Below, piece after piece: positions 15,354 through 25,050 of a stretch of DNA of 64,000 bases. Source of the DNA: Oscillospiraceae bacterium (GTDB lineage Bacteria; Bacillota; Clostridia; Oscillospirales; Acutalibacteraceae); the NCBI GenBank assembly GCA_031261445.1, contig JAISJQ010000044.1, forward strand, positions 1 to 64,000, in the 5' to 3' direction. The translations under genes were made by a program, and so were the position numbers. How positions within the stretch are numbered: the first letter of the stretch is position 1; each line of letters begins with the position of its first letter. Under the pieces are notes generated by a model. It ran no database searches and was not told the DNA's origin. It saw only the letters and a program-made list of their open reading frames with translations.

Positions 15354-16556
15354 ATGCACTATACCCCAGAACAGTTTGGCGCGGTGGGCGATGGTGTCGC
15401 ATTGGATACCGCCGCGTTGCAGTGTGCGCTGGACGCTTGCGCGGGGACGGGCGGGTGCGTGCGGTTGGCGGCGGGGAAGACCTATCTCTCTGGCTCGCTG
15501 ACGCTGGGTGCGCACACGGATCTGCACCTTGAGCCGGGCGCGACCCTCTTGGCCAGCCCGAATCTCGCGCACTACTACGCGCCGGGCACGGTGGACAACG
15601 CGGACAATCGCGGCGTGGGTACGCCCGTCACCCGTGGTCCCGCCTTCGTGTTTCTCCACGCGGCGCACGTCAGCCACCTGCGCTTCACGGGCACGGGGCG
15701 CATCGACGGCAATGGCGGCGTTTTCATGCACCGTGTCAATCCATACTACGCCACGGGGGACTTTTACCCGCGCCCCACGCTGCTGTATCTGGAGGACTGC
15801 GACCATCTGCGCCTGCGCGACATCACGCTGCAAAACGCGCCCTTTTGGACGCTACACACCGCTGGTTGTCGCGATGTGGAAATCGACCACATCACCATCG
15901 ACAACCCCCTCGACTGGGCGAACAGCGACGGGATTGACCCAGATCACTGCCAAAATGTGCGCATCAAAAACTGCCGCATCTCTTGCGCGGACGACTGCAT
16001 CTGCCTGAAAAACACGCGTGGCGCGGCGGCCTATCCCGGCACGCGGGATGTGCACATCAGCGGTTGCCGCCTGTGCTCCACCAGCGCGGCCATCAAAATC
16101 GGCACAGAGGGGGTGGACGACTTTGCGGACATCCTCGTGGAGGACTGTGTCATCGAGGCCTCCAATCGCGGCGTGAGCATCCAGATCCGCGACGGCGGCA
16201 GTGTGTCGGGCGCGGTGTTTCGCAATCTGCAGATCCAAACGCGCCGCTTTTCCCCCGACTGGTGGGGCTCGGCCGAACCCATCGCCCTCACGGCGTTTGA
16301 CCGCGACGAAAATACGCACTGTGGTAGCATTTCAAACGTGCGTTTCGAGCACATACAAGCGCAGGGCGAAAACGGCGTGCTCCTGTGCGGACAGGACGGC
16401 CGCATCCACGACATCACGCTCGAAGACGTGCACGTCACGCTCCAGACCACCTCGCGCTGGCCGCACATCGGCTATGACTTGCGCCCCGGCTCTGCGCCCG
16501 CGCCGTTTTTGGATTGCCCAACCCAGCCCTTTCTGTCGATCGCCGCAAAACGCTAA
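15354..16556 (+). CDS. GH28 family glycoside hydrolase (polygalacturonase-like)
   Basis: A 400-aa right-handed beta-helix protein. The start is typical of pectin-acting GH28 enzymes (FGAVGDGVALDTAALQCALDACAGTGG). The active-site motifs appear as NSDGIDPDHCQNV (NxDG), CADDCICLK (the DD pair) and AIKIGTEG (RIK-like). There is no signal peptide, so it acts in the cytoplasm, perhaps on imported pectic or other uronide oligomers. The ATG lies 2 nt after the preceding stop with no ribosome binding site: the DNA just upstream is the heptad array. Translation probably depends on coupling to the methyltransferase. Confidence 0.9.
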   Translation: MHYTPEQFGAVGDGVALDTAALQCALDACAGTGGCVRLAAGKTYLSGSLTLGAHTDLHLEPGATLLASPNLAHYYAPGTVDNADNRGVGTPVTRGPAFVFLHAAHVSHLRFTGTGRIDGNGGVFMHRVNPYYATGDFYPRPTLLYLEDCDHLRLRDITLQNAPFWTLHTAGCRDVEIDHITIDNPLDWANSDGIDPDHCQNVRIKNCRISCADDCICLKNTRGAAAYPGTRDVHISGCRLCSTSAAIKIGTEGVDDFADILVEDCVIEASNRGVSIQIRDGGSVSGAVFRNLQIQTRRFSPDWWGSAEPIALTAFDRDENTHCGSISNVRFEHIQAQGENGVLLCGQDGRIHDITLEDVHVTLQTTSRWPHIGYDLRPGSAPAPFLDCPTQPFLSIAAKR

Positions 16557-16587
16557 CGTGCGTGCGCTGTAGCGAGACATGAGAACA

Positions 16588-16620
16588 TTGTTCATTGTTC
16601 ATTGTCCATTGTTCATTGCC
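16588..16620. repeat. TTGTTCA heptad array
   Basis: Four to five units (TTGTTCA, TTGTTCA, TTGTCCA, TTGTTCA, TTG), merging with the -35 of the next promoter. Confidence 0.85.
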
Positions 16621-16644
16621 TTGCGTGCCCGATTGTGTTATACT
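16616..16644 (+). promoter_or_regulatory. Promoter of the NAPRTase-like gene, -35 inside a heptad array
   Basis: TTGCCT (16616-16621), 17 bp, TATACT (16639-16644). The -35 is made from the end of the TTGTTCA array. Confidence 0.6.
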
Positions 16645-16668
16645 ATACGCTGGCAGGGAGGCTGTATC

Positions 16669-17742
16669 ATGTCGATGGTGAAAAATGCGCTGTTTGAGCT
16701 GTATTTTCAGCGCAACCCCCGCAGTGGCGGGTTCGCACTGTTCAGTGCCGGGCAACGCCCGCTAGACGAGCTTTTGGACACAGGCGGCTTGACGCTGCGC
16801 CGCGTGCCGGAGGGCACAGCCGTCTTTCCGGGCGAGCCCGTGCTCACGCTGGAGGGTGCGCCGGAGGACTGCGTCCGCCTCGCGCCGCTGCTGGCGGAAA
16901 AAGTCCGCGCCGCAACCGCCCGCGCCACCGCCGCCGTGCGCATGAAACTGGCCGCCGAAGACAGCGCGGTGCAGCTCCCCGGCGAGCATGGTGCGCTCCC
17001 CGATAACACCTTCATCCACTGCTTCACCGACGAAAAAAGCGCGTTTGCGTATCTTGTCGCCCAAAATCGGGCACAGTGCGTCTTGCCCGTGGACAGCGTC
17101 AGCGTCCTGCAAAGCGGCATCCCCAACGCCATCGCGGCGTTCGTGGACTACGGCGGCGAAAAGGGCGTGCGCATCGCCAATGGCGACATCGCCTACGCCG
17201 CCATCCATGCCCGCCGCCAGCTGGACGCCGCAGGTCTGCAGTCCGTGCGGATTTTCGCGGGCGGTGCGCTCGATGAGTTCCTCATCCGCGACCTGAAACG
17301 GCAAGGTGCGCCCATCGACGTGTTCTGCGTGGACACGCTACCGGCCAGCAACGAGTTTCGCGTGCGCTGGGCGGTGAGCGAGGGCGACGGCGTGCCCAAA
17401 ATGACCCGCAGCCAGAACATCGACAAAATCACGCCGCCCGGGCGCAAGCGGCTGTGGCGCGTGTGGGACGAAGACGGCAAGGCGCTGGCGGATCTGCTGA
17501 CGCTGGCGGACGAGACCCTCCCCATCGGTCAGCCCTACACGCTCTTTGACCCGCACTATCCGTGGAAAAAGACCACCGTACAGTCGCTGAACGCCACGGA
17601 ACTCTTGGGCGCTTCCGCGCAAAATCTGGGCGTAGAGACCCTCTGGGACACCGTCAAACGCTTTGAAAATCCGCACAAATACTACGTGGATTACGCACAG
17701 AGGCTCTGGGATTTGTTTCAAGAAACTATGCAAAGTGCGTGA
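16669..17742 (+). CDS. Degenerate nicotinate phosphoribosyltransferase-like protein
   Basis: ATG 16669 follows GGGAGG. The protein is 357 aa against ~480 for bacterial NAPRTase. Family landmarks remain: ALFELYFQRNPRSGGFALFSAG, HCFTDEKSAFAYL, LDEFLIRDLKRQGAPID, PPGRKRLWRVWDEDGKALADLLTLADE. Expected active-site sequences are changed. RLDSGD reads RIANGD, the S-x-LDE serine is Gly (AGGALDE), FGVGT reads FCVDT, and the RRAxG region is deleted. The reading frame is intact, so it is not a simple pseudogene. It may be a repurposed or inactive paralogue of the NAD-salvage enzyme. TTGTTCA arrays flank it on both sides. Confidence 0.75.
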   Translation: MSMVKNALFELYFQRNPRSGGFALFSAGQRPLDELLDTGGLTLRRVPEGTAVFPGEPVLTLEGAPEDCVRLAPLLAEKVRAATARATAAVRMKLAAEDSAVQLPGEHGALPDNTFIHCFTDEKSAFAYLVAQNRAQCVLPVDSVSVLQSGIPNAIAAFVDYGGEKGVRIANGDIAYAAIHARRQLDAAGLQSVRIFAGGALDEFLIRDLKRQGAPIDVFCVDTLPASNEFRVRWAVSEGDGVPKMTRSQNIDKITPPGRKRLWRVWDEDGKALADLLTLADETLPIGQPYTLFDPHYPWKKTTVQSLNATELLGASAQNLGVETLWDTVKRFENPHKYYVDYAQRLWDLFQETMQSA

Positions 17743-17751
17743 AGGCTTCAC

Positions 17752-17796
17752 AATAATTGTTCATTGTTCATTGTTAATTCTTAATTGTACTAAGGG
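17752..17796. repeat. TTGTTCA/TTGTTAA heptad array
   Basis: ATTGTTCATTGTTCATTGTT, continuing AATTCTTAATTGTAC, 10 bp after the NAPRTase-like stop and ending just before the pcrA binding site. Confidence 0.85.
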
Positions 17797-17807
17797 AGTC
17801 ACACCGC

Positions 17808-20267
17808 ATGTCCAACGATTTCTTGCAACTGCGCAAACAAGTCCTCTCCTTGCAGTTTAGCCACCTGAACGATGCCCAGCGTGAGGCCGTGTTCACCACG
17901 GATGGGCCGCTTTTGGTGCTCGCGGGGGCGGGGAGCGGCAAGACGACCGTCATCGTCAACCGCATCGCCTCTCTGGTGCAGTTTGGCGATGCCTACACCA
18001 GCGAGGCGGTGTTCCCAGAGCCAAACGAGGCCGATGCGGACGCCCTGCGCGGCTACTTAAACGACCACAGCGACACCCTGCCCGCGCTTCTCCGCGCGGA
18101 CGGCTACACCCCCGCCCACTGCCTGCGCACGCTGCCTGAGCGGACAAGCCAGAAGCTACGCGGCACGTGTCCGCGCCCGTGGGAGATTTTGGCGGTGACA
18201 TTCACCAACAAGGCGGCGGGCGAGCTGAAAGCACGTCTGGAGCGCATTTTGGGCGAAGACGGCCGCGACATCTGGGCGGGCACGTTCCACGCCACCTGTG
18301 CCAAGCTCCTGCGCCGCCACGCCAGCGACATCGGCTTCCCCAGCAACTTCACCATCTACGACACCGACGACCAAAAACGCGCCCTCAAGGCCTGTTACAC
18401 CCAAGAGGGCATCGACCCCAAAATCCTTGAGCCCAAGTTCACGGCCAAACAGATCAGCACCGCCAAGGACTTGCTCATCTCGCCCAAACAGTACCAAGCC
18501 GAGCACGCGAAAGACCCCAAGAAGAAGCAAGTGGGCGCGCTCTATGCGGCCTATCAGCGGGCGCTGCACAAGGCGGGCGCGATGGATTTTGACGACCTGA
18601 TCTACTACACCGTCAAGCTCCTGCAAGAGCACGCGGACGTGCTTTCTAAGTATCAGAAACGCTTCAAGTACGTGCTGGTGGACGAGTATCAGGACACCAA
18701 CAAAGCGCAGGACGTGCTCACCGCACTGCTGGCCGGCGGCTGGGGCAACCTGTGCGTGGTGGGGGACGACGACCAGAGCATCTACAAATTCCGTGGCGCA
18801 ACAGTGGAGAATATCCTCAACTTTGACGAGCGATTCCCCGGCGCAAAGGTCATTCGGCTGGAGGAAAACTACCGCTCCACCGGCAACATCCTCACGGCCG
18901 CCAACGCCGTCATCGCCAAAAACGAGACCCGCCGTGGCAAGACCCTCTGGACGCAGGCCGACGCGGGCGATGCCATTGCGCTGGCCATCTGCGCCGATGA
19001 GCGCGAAGAAGCGGGCTACGTGGGTGACCAAATCATGCTCGACAAGGCCAAAGATCTGCCCTTTGCCGGGCACGCTGTGCTCTACCGCATGAACGCGCAG
19101 TCCAACATGATTGAGACCGCGCTGACCCGCCGTGGCATCCCGTACCGCATGGTGGGCGGCCTGAAGTTCTACGATCGCAAGGAGATCCGCGACGCGCTGG
19201 CGTACCTGCAGGTGCTGCTCAACGAGGGCGATGCCGTGCGGCTGCGGCGCATCATCAACGAGCCCAAGCGCGGCATTGGCGAGGCCACGGTCACGCGCCT
19301 GCTCGCGATTGCCGAGAGCCTAGAGATTTCGCCGCTGGCGGTGGCGCGGGAGGCGGCGCAGTACCCGCTCTTGAGTGCATCCGCGAACCGACTGAGCGGC
19401 TTTGCGCACATGATGGATGCCCTGCGGGAGCAACTGGAAGAGTTGCCCCTAGCGGACTTTTTGGAGGAGCTCCTAAAGCGCACGGGCTACGACATTTTGT
19501 TGGCCAACGACAAAGAAAAGGGCGACGAGCGCAAGGAGAACCTCGCCGAGCTGGGCGCGTCGCTGGCGCGTTATGAGGAGGAGAACCCAGAGGGCGACTT
19601 GGCGGGCTTCCTGCAGGAAGTCGCGCTACAGACCGACCTAGATGGCTTCAACGAGGACGACGATGCGGCGGTGCTCATGACGCTGCACGCGGCCAAGGGA
19701 CTGGAGTTCCCCACGGTGTTCCTCATTGGGCTGGAGGAGGGCGTGTTCCCCGGTCAGCAGGCGCTGTATAACCCCGAAGACATCGAGGAGGAGCGGCGGC
19801 TGGCGTATGTGGGCATCACGCGGGCGCGGCGGAAGCTGCACCTGTGCGCGGCGCGGCAACGCATGGTCTTTGGACGCACGGGGCGCAACCCGGTGAGCCG
19901 TTTTGTGCGCGATATCCCCACGGAGCTGCTGGACGAAATCGAGCTGACGCCGCCGCCTGCGAGCAATTATTCCTCTGGCAATTATGGCGGCTTTGGCAGC
20001 GCGTGGGGTCGCCCCAGTGCCCCCCGCGCGGGCGCGGTGTCGATTGAACAACCCGCCGCGCCGCGCCGTCCCGCGCCCAAAAAGGCCGCGCCCAAAGCCC
20101 CTGCCGTGGTCTACCAGGTGGGTGAGCGCGTGCAACACGGCACGTTTGGCGTGGGCACAGTGCGCAAGGTCACCCCCATGGGCAACGACACCCTGCTGGA
20201 AATCGCGTTCGATGCCTCTGGCACAAAAAAACTCATGGCCAACTACGCAAAGTTAGTGAATAGCTAA
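17808..20267 (+). CDS. pcrA: ATP-dependent DNA helicase PcrA/UvrD
   Basis: An 819-aa SF1A 3'-5' helicase for repair and replication restart. Seen in order: Q motif LNDAQREAVFTTDG, Walker A LAGAGSGKTTV (~40), VTFTNKAAGELKAR, DFDDLIYYTV, Walker B VLVDEYQDTN, GDDDQSIYKFRGA, LEENYRST, VLYRMNAQS, LMTLHAAKGLEFPTVFLIGLEEG and YVGITRARRKLHL. A Tudor-like PcrA C-terminus follows (VYQVGERVQHGTFGVGTV). About 50 residues (75-125) are inserted between motif I and Ia, longer than usual, which is a known variation. The last residues (VNS) and the stop lie inside a TAGTGAA array. Confidence 0.96.
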   Translation: MSNDFLQLRKQVLSLQFSHLNDAQREAVFTTDGPLLVLAGAGSGKTTVIVNRIASLVQFGDAYTSEAVFPEPNEADADALRGYLNDHSDTLPALLRADGYTPAHCLRTLPERTSQKLRGTCPRPWEILAVTFTNKAAGELKARLERILGEDGRDIWAGTFHATCAKLLRRHASDIGFPSNFTIYDTDDQKRALKACYTQEGIDPKILEPKFTAKQISTAKDLLISPKQYQAEHAKDPKKKQVGALYAAYQRALHKAGAMDFDDLIYYTVKLLQEHADVLSKYQKRFKYVLVDEYQDTNKAQDVLTALLAGGWGNLCVVGDDDQSIYKFRGATVENILNFDERFPGAKVIRLEENYRSTGNILTAANAVIAKNETRRGKTLWTQADAGDAIALAICADEREEAGYVGDQIMLDKAKDLPFAGHAVLYRMNAQSNMIETALTRRGIPYRMVGGLKFYDRKEIRDALAYLQVLLNEGDAVRLRRIINEPKRGIGEATVTRLLAIAESLEISPLAVAREAAQYPLLSASANRLSGFAHMMDALREQLEELPLADFLEELLKRTGYDILLANDKEKGDERKENLAELGASLARYEEENPEGDLAGFLQEVALQTDLDGFNEDDDAAVLMTLHAAKGLEFPTVFLIGLEEGVFPGQQALYNPEDIEEERRLAYVGITRARRKLHLCAARQRMVFGRTGRNPVSRFVRDIPTELLDEIELTPPPASNYSSGNYGGFGSAWGRPSAPRAGAVSIEQPAAPRRPAPKKAAPKAPAVVYQVGERVQHGTFGVGTVRKVTPMGNDTLLEIAFDASGTKKLMANYAKLVNS

Positions 20268-20520
20268 TAGTGAATAGTGAATAGGTGTGGGATTGCAGGA
20301 TGTAGGGGCATTGAGGAATGAGGATTGAGGGTTCAGGCGTGAGGATTGTAGGGGCGACCCTTGTGGTCGCCCTGATGAGGGTTGAGGGATGAGGATACAG
20401 GCGTGAGGGTTACAGGGGTAGGGTGCGCAACCCTCATTTCTGAACCCTCATCCCTCACGCCTCCATGGGCGACCATACCCGCAGGGCACAGGCAAGGGTC
20501 GTCCCTACAGGTGAATGGCG
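20253..20520. repeat. TAGTGAA array, TGAGGAT arrays and GTAGGGG palindromes
   Basis: TAGTGAA-TAGCTAA-TAGTGAA-TAGTGAA starts inside the pcrA end. TGAGGAA/TGAGGAT/TGAGGGT units follow (about 20310-20415), with the inverted half at about 20434-20465 and palindromes at about 20301, 20349 and 20466-20511. Nothing else is seen before the promoter. Confidence 0.8.
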
Positions 20521-20594
20521 GATTTCCTAACACCTAAAACGCCGCGTGCCTAACGCCTAATTCCCAATTTTCAAAATTTATTCACATTCTGCCG

Positions 20595-20624
20595 TTGACA
20601 GTTGCGGGGTATTTCGTTTATAAT
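20595..20624 (+). promoter_or_regulatory. Promoter of the ABC transporter operon
   Basis: TTGACA (20595-20600), 18 bp, TATAAT (20619-20624), about 42 bp before the ATG. Confidence 0.8.
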
Positions 20625-20665
20625 ATACGTTGGACTATTGGGACACACATTATTGCGGAGGGTCT

Positions 20666-21367
20666 ATGTCATTTATTGAATTTGAGGGCGTCACCAAACG
20701 CTACCACATGGGAGAAATTACCATCAACGCGGCGGAAGACGTGACGTTTAACATCGAGCAAGGCGAGTTTGTGGTGGTGGTGGGCCCGTCCGGCGCGGGC
20801 AAGACCACCGTGCTCAACATGCTCGGCGGCATGGACGGCTGCAGCGACGGCAACATCCGCGTCGACAGCGAGCTGGTCAACGAGTTCACCCGCAAGCGGC
20901 TCATTGAGTACCGCCGCTGGGAGGTGGGCTTTGTGTTCCAGTTCTATAATCTGGTGCAGAACCTCACCGCGCTGGAGAACGTGGAGCTGGCCACGCAGAT
21001 TGGGCGCAAGGCGCTCAATCCCCGCCGCGTGCTGGAGCGCGTGGGGCTGGGCGAGCGGCTGGGCTCGTTCCCGGCGCAGCTCTCCGGCGGCGAGCAGCAG
21101 CGCGTTTCCATCGCGCGCGCCCTAGCGAAGAACCCCAAGCTCCTGCTGTGTGACGAACCCACGGGCGCACTGGATTACGGCACGGGCAAGCAGATCCTCA
21201 AGCTTCTGCAAGAAACCTCCCGCGAGACGGGCATGACCATCATCGTCATCACCCACAATCAGGCCATCACCCCCATGGCCAACCGTATCATCACCATGCG
21301 CTCCGGCCGCGTGCACCGCATCGCGCTCAACAACCGCCCCATGCCCGTGGAAAAAATTGAATGGTAG
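20666..21367 (+). CDS. ABC transporter ATP-binding protein (MacB/LolD type)
   Basis: ATG 20666 follows GGAGGG; the ORF call starting at 20630 includes leader sequence. The protein is 233 aa. Walker [11 protein letters not shown]-loop [20 protein letters not shown], signature [19 protein letters not shown], Walker [13 protein letters not shown], switch His in VITHNQ. It belongs to the MacB/FtsE-like group that pairs with FtsX-type permeases, and the next gene is one. The stop TAG directly abuts a TAGATGT heptad array. Confidence 0.95.
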   Translation: MSFIEFEGVTKRYHMGEITINAAEDVTFNIEQGEFVVVVGPSGAGKTTVLNMLGGMDGCSDGNIRVDSELVNEFTRKRLIEYRRWEVGFVFQFYNLVQNLTALENVELATQIGRKALNPRRVLERVGLGERLGSFPAQLSGGEQQRVSIARALAKNPKLLLCDEPTGALDYGTGKQILKLLQETSRETGMTIIVITHNQAITPMANRIITMRSGRVHRIALNNRPMPVEKIEW

Positions 21368-21406
21368 TCTAGATGCTAGATGTTAGAGACTAGAGACTAG
21401 ATTCTT
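21365..21406. repeat. TAGATGT heptad array at the ATPase stop
   Basis: TAG(TC) then TAGATGC-TAGATGT-TAGAGAC-TAGAGAC-TAGATTC. The stop codon is the first three bases of the array. Confidence 0.85.
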
Positions 21407-21460
21407 GAGGCATGATGTGTTAAGAACTAAAAACTAACGTCAAAGAAAAGGTTGCATCGA

Positions 21461-24400
21461 ATGAACAAGACCCTCCGTAAAGACATTTTGCGCACCATTG
21501 GGCGCAGCAAGGCGCGGTTTATCAGCGTGATTGCCATCGTCGCGCTGGGCATTGCCTTTTTTGCGGGCATGAACGTGACGCCGCGGGACATGCTCACCAC
21601 GGCGGGGGATTACTTTGAGGCCACCAACCTCATGGACATCTCCGTCGTTTCCACCGCTGGCCTCACCGAGAGCGACATCTACGCCATCATGGTCAAAAAC
21701 GGGCGGCAATTGCAATCGTTTATGCCCGTCAAGTTTGTCGACAGCCTGCTCTACATGGGCGGCCAAGGTCTGGTGGACATTGACGGTTCGGCCTTTACCT
21801 GCCGCGCCATCGGCATGGATTTCGACATGGTGCGCACGTTTGAGCAGAACAACCCCAACTTTAAGGACGGCGTGGTGGAGTGGGACGATGTCTCCTACAT
21901 CAACCGCCTGACGCTGCTGGACGGCGAATGGCCGGATCAACCCTACGAGTGCTTAGTGGACGACAGCGCCCTCTCTACGCCCGAAGAGTTTGAGATCGGC
22001 AAGCTCATCACCCTCAAGGGCGACCGCGAGGATCTCTCCAAGTCGCTCAGCTCCACCACCTTCCAGATTGTGGGTGTGGTGCGCACGCCCACGTATATCA
22101 ACTTTGAGCGCGGCAACACAAACGTGGGCTCTGGCAAGCTGGGCACGTTCATCTATGTGCCGCAACAGAGCTTCATCCAGTCGTACTATTCTCAGCTGTA
22201 TCTAAAACTGAAAAACACCGCCAACAAAAAGAGCGAGAAGAGCGATGAGGGCGACTTTGTCGTCTATTCCGACAGCTATAAAAAATACGTCGACGCGGTC
22301 ATCAACCCCATTGCAGGCATGGCCGAGGATCGGCTGGACATACGCCGTCGCACGCTGGGCAACGAGCTGGGCAAGAAAATCACAGACGGGCAAACGGCGC
22401 TGGCGGACAAAGAAAAAGAAGTCGCCCAGCAACTGGCCGATGCCGCCGCGCATCTGGCGCAGGTGGAGGACGCCGCCCTCAATGGCGATGCGCAGATTGC
22501 CGCCAAAAAGGCGGAGTTTGAGCGAGAGCTCACCGCCGGGCAACGGCAGTTTTACTCCGGCCAGAGCGAATACAACGCCAAGCTGGCCGAATACAACAAG
22601 GCGGCGGCGGAGCTGGCCGAGGCCATGCAGAAGCTGGAGGAGAACCCCAACTACAAAACCGATTACCTCAAGGCCAAGCAGGATTTGGACGCCGCCAAAG
22701 CCAAGATTGACGACGGCGCGAAGCAGATTGTCTCCACCGAAAAAATGCTCAACACGCTCAAGGGCTTTTTCGCCAAGCTGGACACCAACAGCTCTTGGGA
22801 AGGCATGATGGCGCAACTGCAAGCGGCGGGCGTCTCCACGAGCATCCTCGACCAATTCAAAAAAGCCACCGCCGTTGGCGTGGCGGAAGAGGCGCTGGGG
22901 CTGGCTGGGCCTATGATTGAGGACTACGAAAAAGAACTCCAGACCCAAAAAATCAACCTCGTGCGCGGACAGCTGGAGTACAACCAAAAGTACGCCGAGT
23001 GGGAGGCCAAGGCCAGCGACATCGAGGGGCTCGATCGCCTGCCGTCGCTGCAAACCAAGCTCAACGCCGAATGGCAGAAGCTCCAGGCGGGGCTGAGCGA
23101 AATCGAAAAAGGCGAGCTGACCCTGACGCAAAAGCAGACCGAGGGGCAGTATCAGCTGCTGCTGGCGCAGACACAAGTGGCGCAGGCCAAAGCGGCGTAT
23201 CCCACCGCGCGCGCCACCTATGAAGCCGAAAAAGCCAAGGCCGAGGCCGCGCTGGAAGCCGCGCGGGAGGAGCTCGACGCCGCCCAAACCACCATGAACA
23301 ACCTGCCCAAAACGCGCTGGATGGTCACCGGGCGCGAGGATCTGCCCGGCAACACGAGCTATCAGCAAAACGCCGAGAATGTGAAAATTTTGGGCACGGT
23401 GTTCCCGCTGGTGTTCTTAGCAGTGGCGGTGCTGGTGGTGCTGGCCACGGTGCAGCGCATGGTGGAGGAAGAGCGCACCCAAATGGGCACGCTCAAGGCG
23501 CTGGGCTATGACGAGACCGCCATCGCGTGGAAGTATATTTTCTACGCGCTGCTGGCCGGGAGCATCGGCGCACTCATCGGCTTGGGCATCGGCTTTACGG
23601 TCTTGCCCATTGCCATCAGCGCGGCGTTTGGGATTATGTTCGATATGCCGCCCGTGGAGCTGAGTATGCCTTGGGATTTGGCCGTTGTCGGCTTCCTCAT
23701 TGCGCTGGCGTGCTCTGTGGGCGCGGCTCTGTTTGCTTGCTGGAAAGAGATGCGCACCAACCCGGCGACTCTCATGCGCCCCAAAGCCCCCAAGGCGGGC
23801 AAGCGCGTCTTGCTCGAGCGCATCCCCTTCATCTGGCGGCGATTGGGCTTCACGCAAAAAGTTACTACGCGCAACCTCCTGCGCAACAAACGCCGCTTTG
23901 TCACCACCTTTATCGGCATCGCGGGCGCAACGGCGCTGCTTCTGGCGTCCTTCGGGCTGGGCGACTCCGTGGGCGCGATCATCGGCTACCAATACGGCGA
24001 GGGCGGCATCAGTCGGCAGGATGTCCAGCTGGTGTTGCGCGACGCGCAGAATCCCGACAATCCCAATGAGGGCGTGCTGGCCAAGCTGAACGCCGAAAAG
24101 CGTCTGGGCGACAAAGTGGCCGTGTCCATGAGCGTGCTGAATGCAGGCGCGGCGGCGGATGGCGGCATGAATCTGCAGGAAGTCAACGTGCTCGTGCCAG
24201 CGGACGCGGCGCAAATGCACACCATCGCCACGTTGCAAGACCGCAAAACGGGCGTGCCCATCACCCTCACCCAAAACGGCGTGGTGGTCACCGAAATGTT
24301 CGCCGACCGCGCGGGCATCAGTTTGGGCGACGAGATCATCATCAAAGACGTGGACGGCGTGCTCAGCCGCCCCGTGGCTGTGCGCGGCATCACCGAGAAC

Positions 24401-25036
24401 TACACCTTCAGCTATATCTACATGATTCGCCCCGTGTATGAGTACGCATTCAACGTGCGCCCAGAATTCAATATGGTCTACGCCCAACTGGGCGCGGCCA
24501 TCAAGAGCGCGGACGAAGAGACGCGCACGAGCGAAAAGGCCGCGCTAGGCGCAGACCTGATGAAGATTGACGGCGTGAGCGCGGTGGTCTATACCACCCA
24601 GGTGGTGGAAAACTTCAACAACATCATCGGCTCGCTCAATTATGTCATACTCGTGTTCATTCTGGCGGCGGCGGCGCTGGCCTTTGTGGTGCTCTTTAAC
24701 CTCTCCAACCTCAATGTCAACGAGCGCATCCGCGAGATTGCCACCATCAAGGTGCTGGGCTTCTACGACAAAGAGGTCAGCGCGTATCTCTACCGCGAAA
24801 ACATCATCCTCACGCTGTTGGGCATGGCCGGCGGCATCGTGGGCGGCTACTTCCTGCACACGCTCATGGCGGGCGTGGTGCGCATCAACGTAGTGATGTT
24901 GGGGCAGAGCATCGAGTGGTCCAGCTACCTGTTCGCGCTGCTCTTGACCGCTGGTTTCGCGGTGATTGTGAACGTGATGATGCACCGGAGACTCAAAAAA
25001 GTGAGCATGGTGGAATCGCTCAAGAGCGTGGAATAG
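21461..25036 (+). CDS. Giant FtsX-type ABC permease with coiled-coil insertion
   Basis: ATG 21461 follows AAAAGG (the track's TTG 21452 overlaps it). The protein is 1191 aa. The N-terminal membrane anchor is about residues 18-40 (FISVIAIVALGIAFFAGMNV). A large extracytoplasmic part follows, with a long Ala/Glu/Lys-rich coiled coil at about 300-620 (KEKEVAQQLADAAAHLAQVE; many heptads). Then come three FtsX helices (~650-775), a second extracytoplasmic domain, and three more helices (~1055-1175). The layout matches Firmicute permeases fused to a coiled-coil (YhgE-like) region and involved in lipid, peptide or envelope processes. It pairs with the upstream ATPase and probably with the two downstream proteins. 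Substrate unknown. Confidence 0.9.
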   Translation: MNKTLRKDILRTIGRSKARFISVIAIVALGIAFFAGMNVTPRDMLTTAGDYFEATNLMDISVVSTAGLTESDIYAIMVKNGRQLQSFMPVKFVDSLLYMGGQGLVDIDGSAFTCRAIGMDFDMVRTFEQNNPNFKDGVVEWDDVSYINRLTLLDGEWPDQPYECLVDDSALSTPEEFEIGKLITLKGDREDLSKSLSSTTFQIVGVVRTPTYINFERGNTNVGSGKLGTFIYVPQQSFIQSYYSQLYLKLKNTANKKSEKSDEGDFVVYSDSYKKYVDAVINPIAGMAEDRLDIRRRTLGNELGKKITDGQTALADKEKEVAQQLADAAAHLAQVEDAALNGDAQIAAKKAEFERELTAGQRQFYSGQSEYNAKLAEYNKAAAELAEAMQKLEENPNYKTDYLKAKQDLDAAKAKIDDGAKQIVSTEKMLNTLKGFFAKLDTNSSWEGMMAQLQAAGVSTSILDQFKKATAVGVAEEALGLAGPMIEDYEKELQTQKINLVRGQLEYNQKYAEWEAKASDIEGLDRLPSLQTKLNAEWQKLQAGLSEIEKGELTLTQKQTEGQYQLLLAQTQVAQAKAAYPTARATYEAEKAKAEAALEAAREELDAAQTTMNNLPKTRWMVTGREDLPGNTSYQQNAENVKILGTVFPLVFLAVAVLVVLATVQRMVEEERTQMGTLKALGYDETAIAWKYIFYALLAGSIGALIGLGIGFTVLPIAISAAFGIMFDMPPVELSMPWDLAVVGFLIALACSVGAALFACWKEMRTNPATLMRPKAPKAGKRVLLERIPFIWRRLGFTQKVTTRNLLRNKRRFVTTFIGIAGATALLLASFGLGDSVGAIIGYQYGEGGISRQDVQLVLRDAQNPDNPNEGVLAKLNAEKRLGDKVAVSMSVLNAGAAADGGMNLQEVNVLVPADAAQMHTIATLQDRKTGVPITLTQNGVVVTEMFADRAGISLGDEIIIKDVDGVLSRPVAVRGITENYTFSYIYMIRPVYEYAFNVRPEFNMVYAQLGAAIKSADEETRTSEKAALGADLMKIDGVSAVVYTTQVVENFNNIIGSLNYVILVFILAAAALAFVVLFNLSNLNVNERIREIATIKVLGFYDKEVSAYLYRENIILTLLGMAGGIVGGYFLHTLMAGVVRINVVMLGQSIEWSSYLFALLLTAGFAVIVNVMMHRRLKKVSMVESLKSVE

Positions 25037-25050
25037 GGGAGGAGATTGTA

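Noticed and set aside
22202-23368. 388-aa minus-strand ORF opposite the permease coiled coil
   Set aside because: Leu/Arg/Gly-rich antisense of an Ala/Glu/Lys coiled coil.
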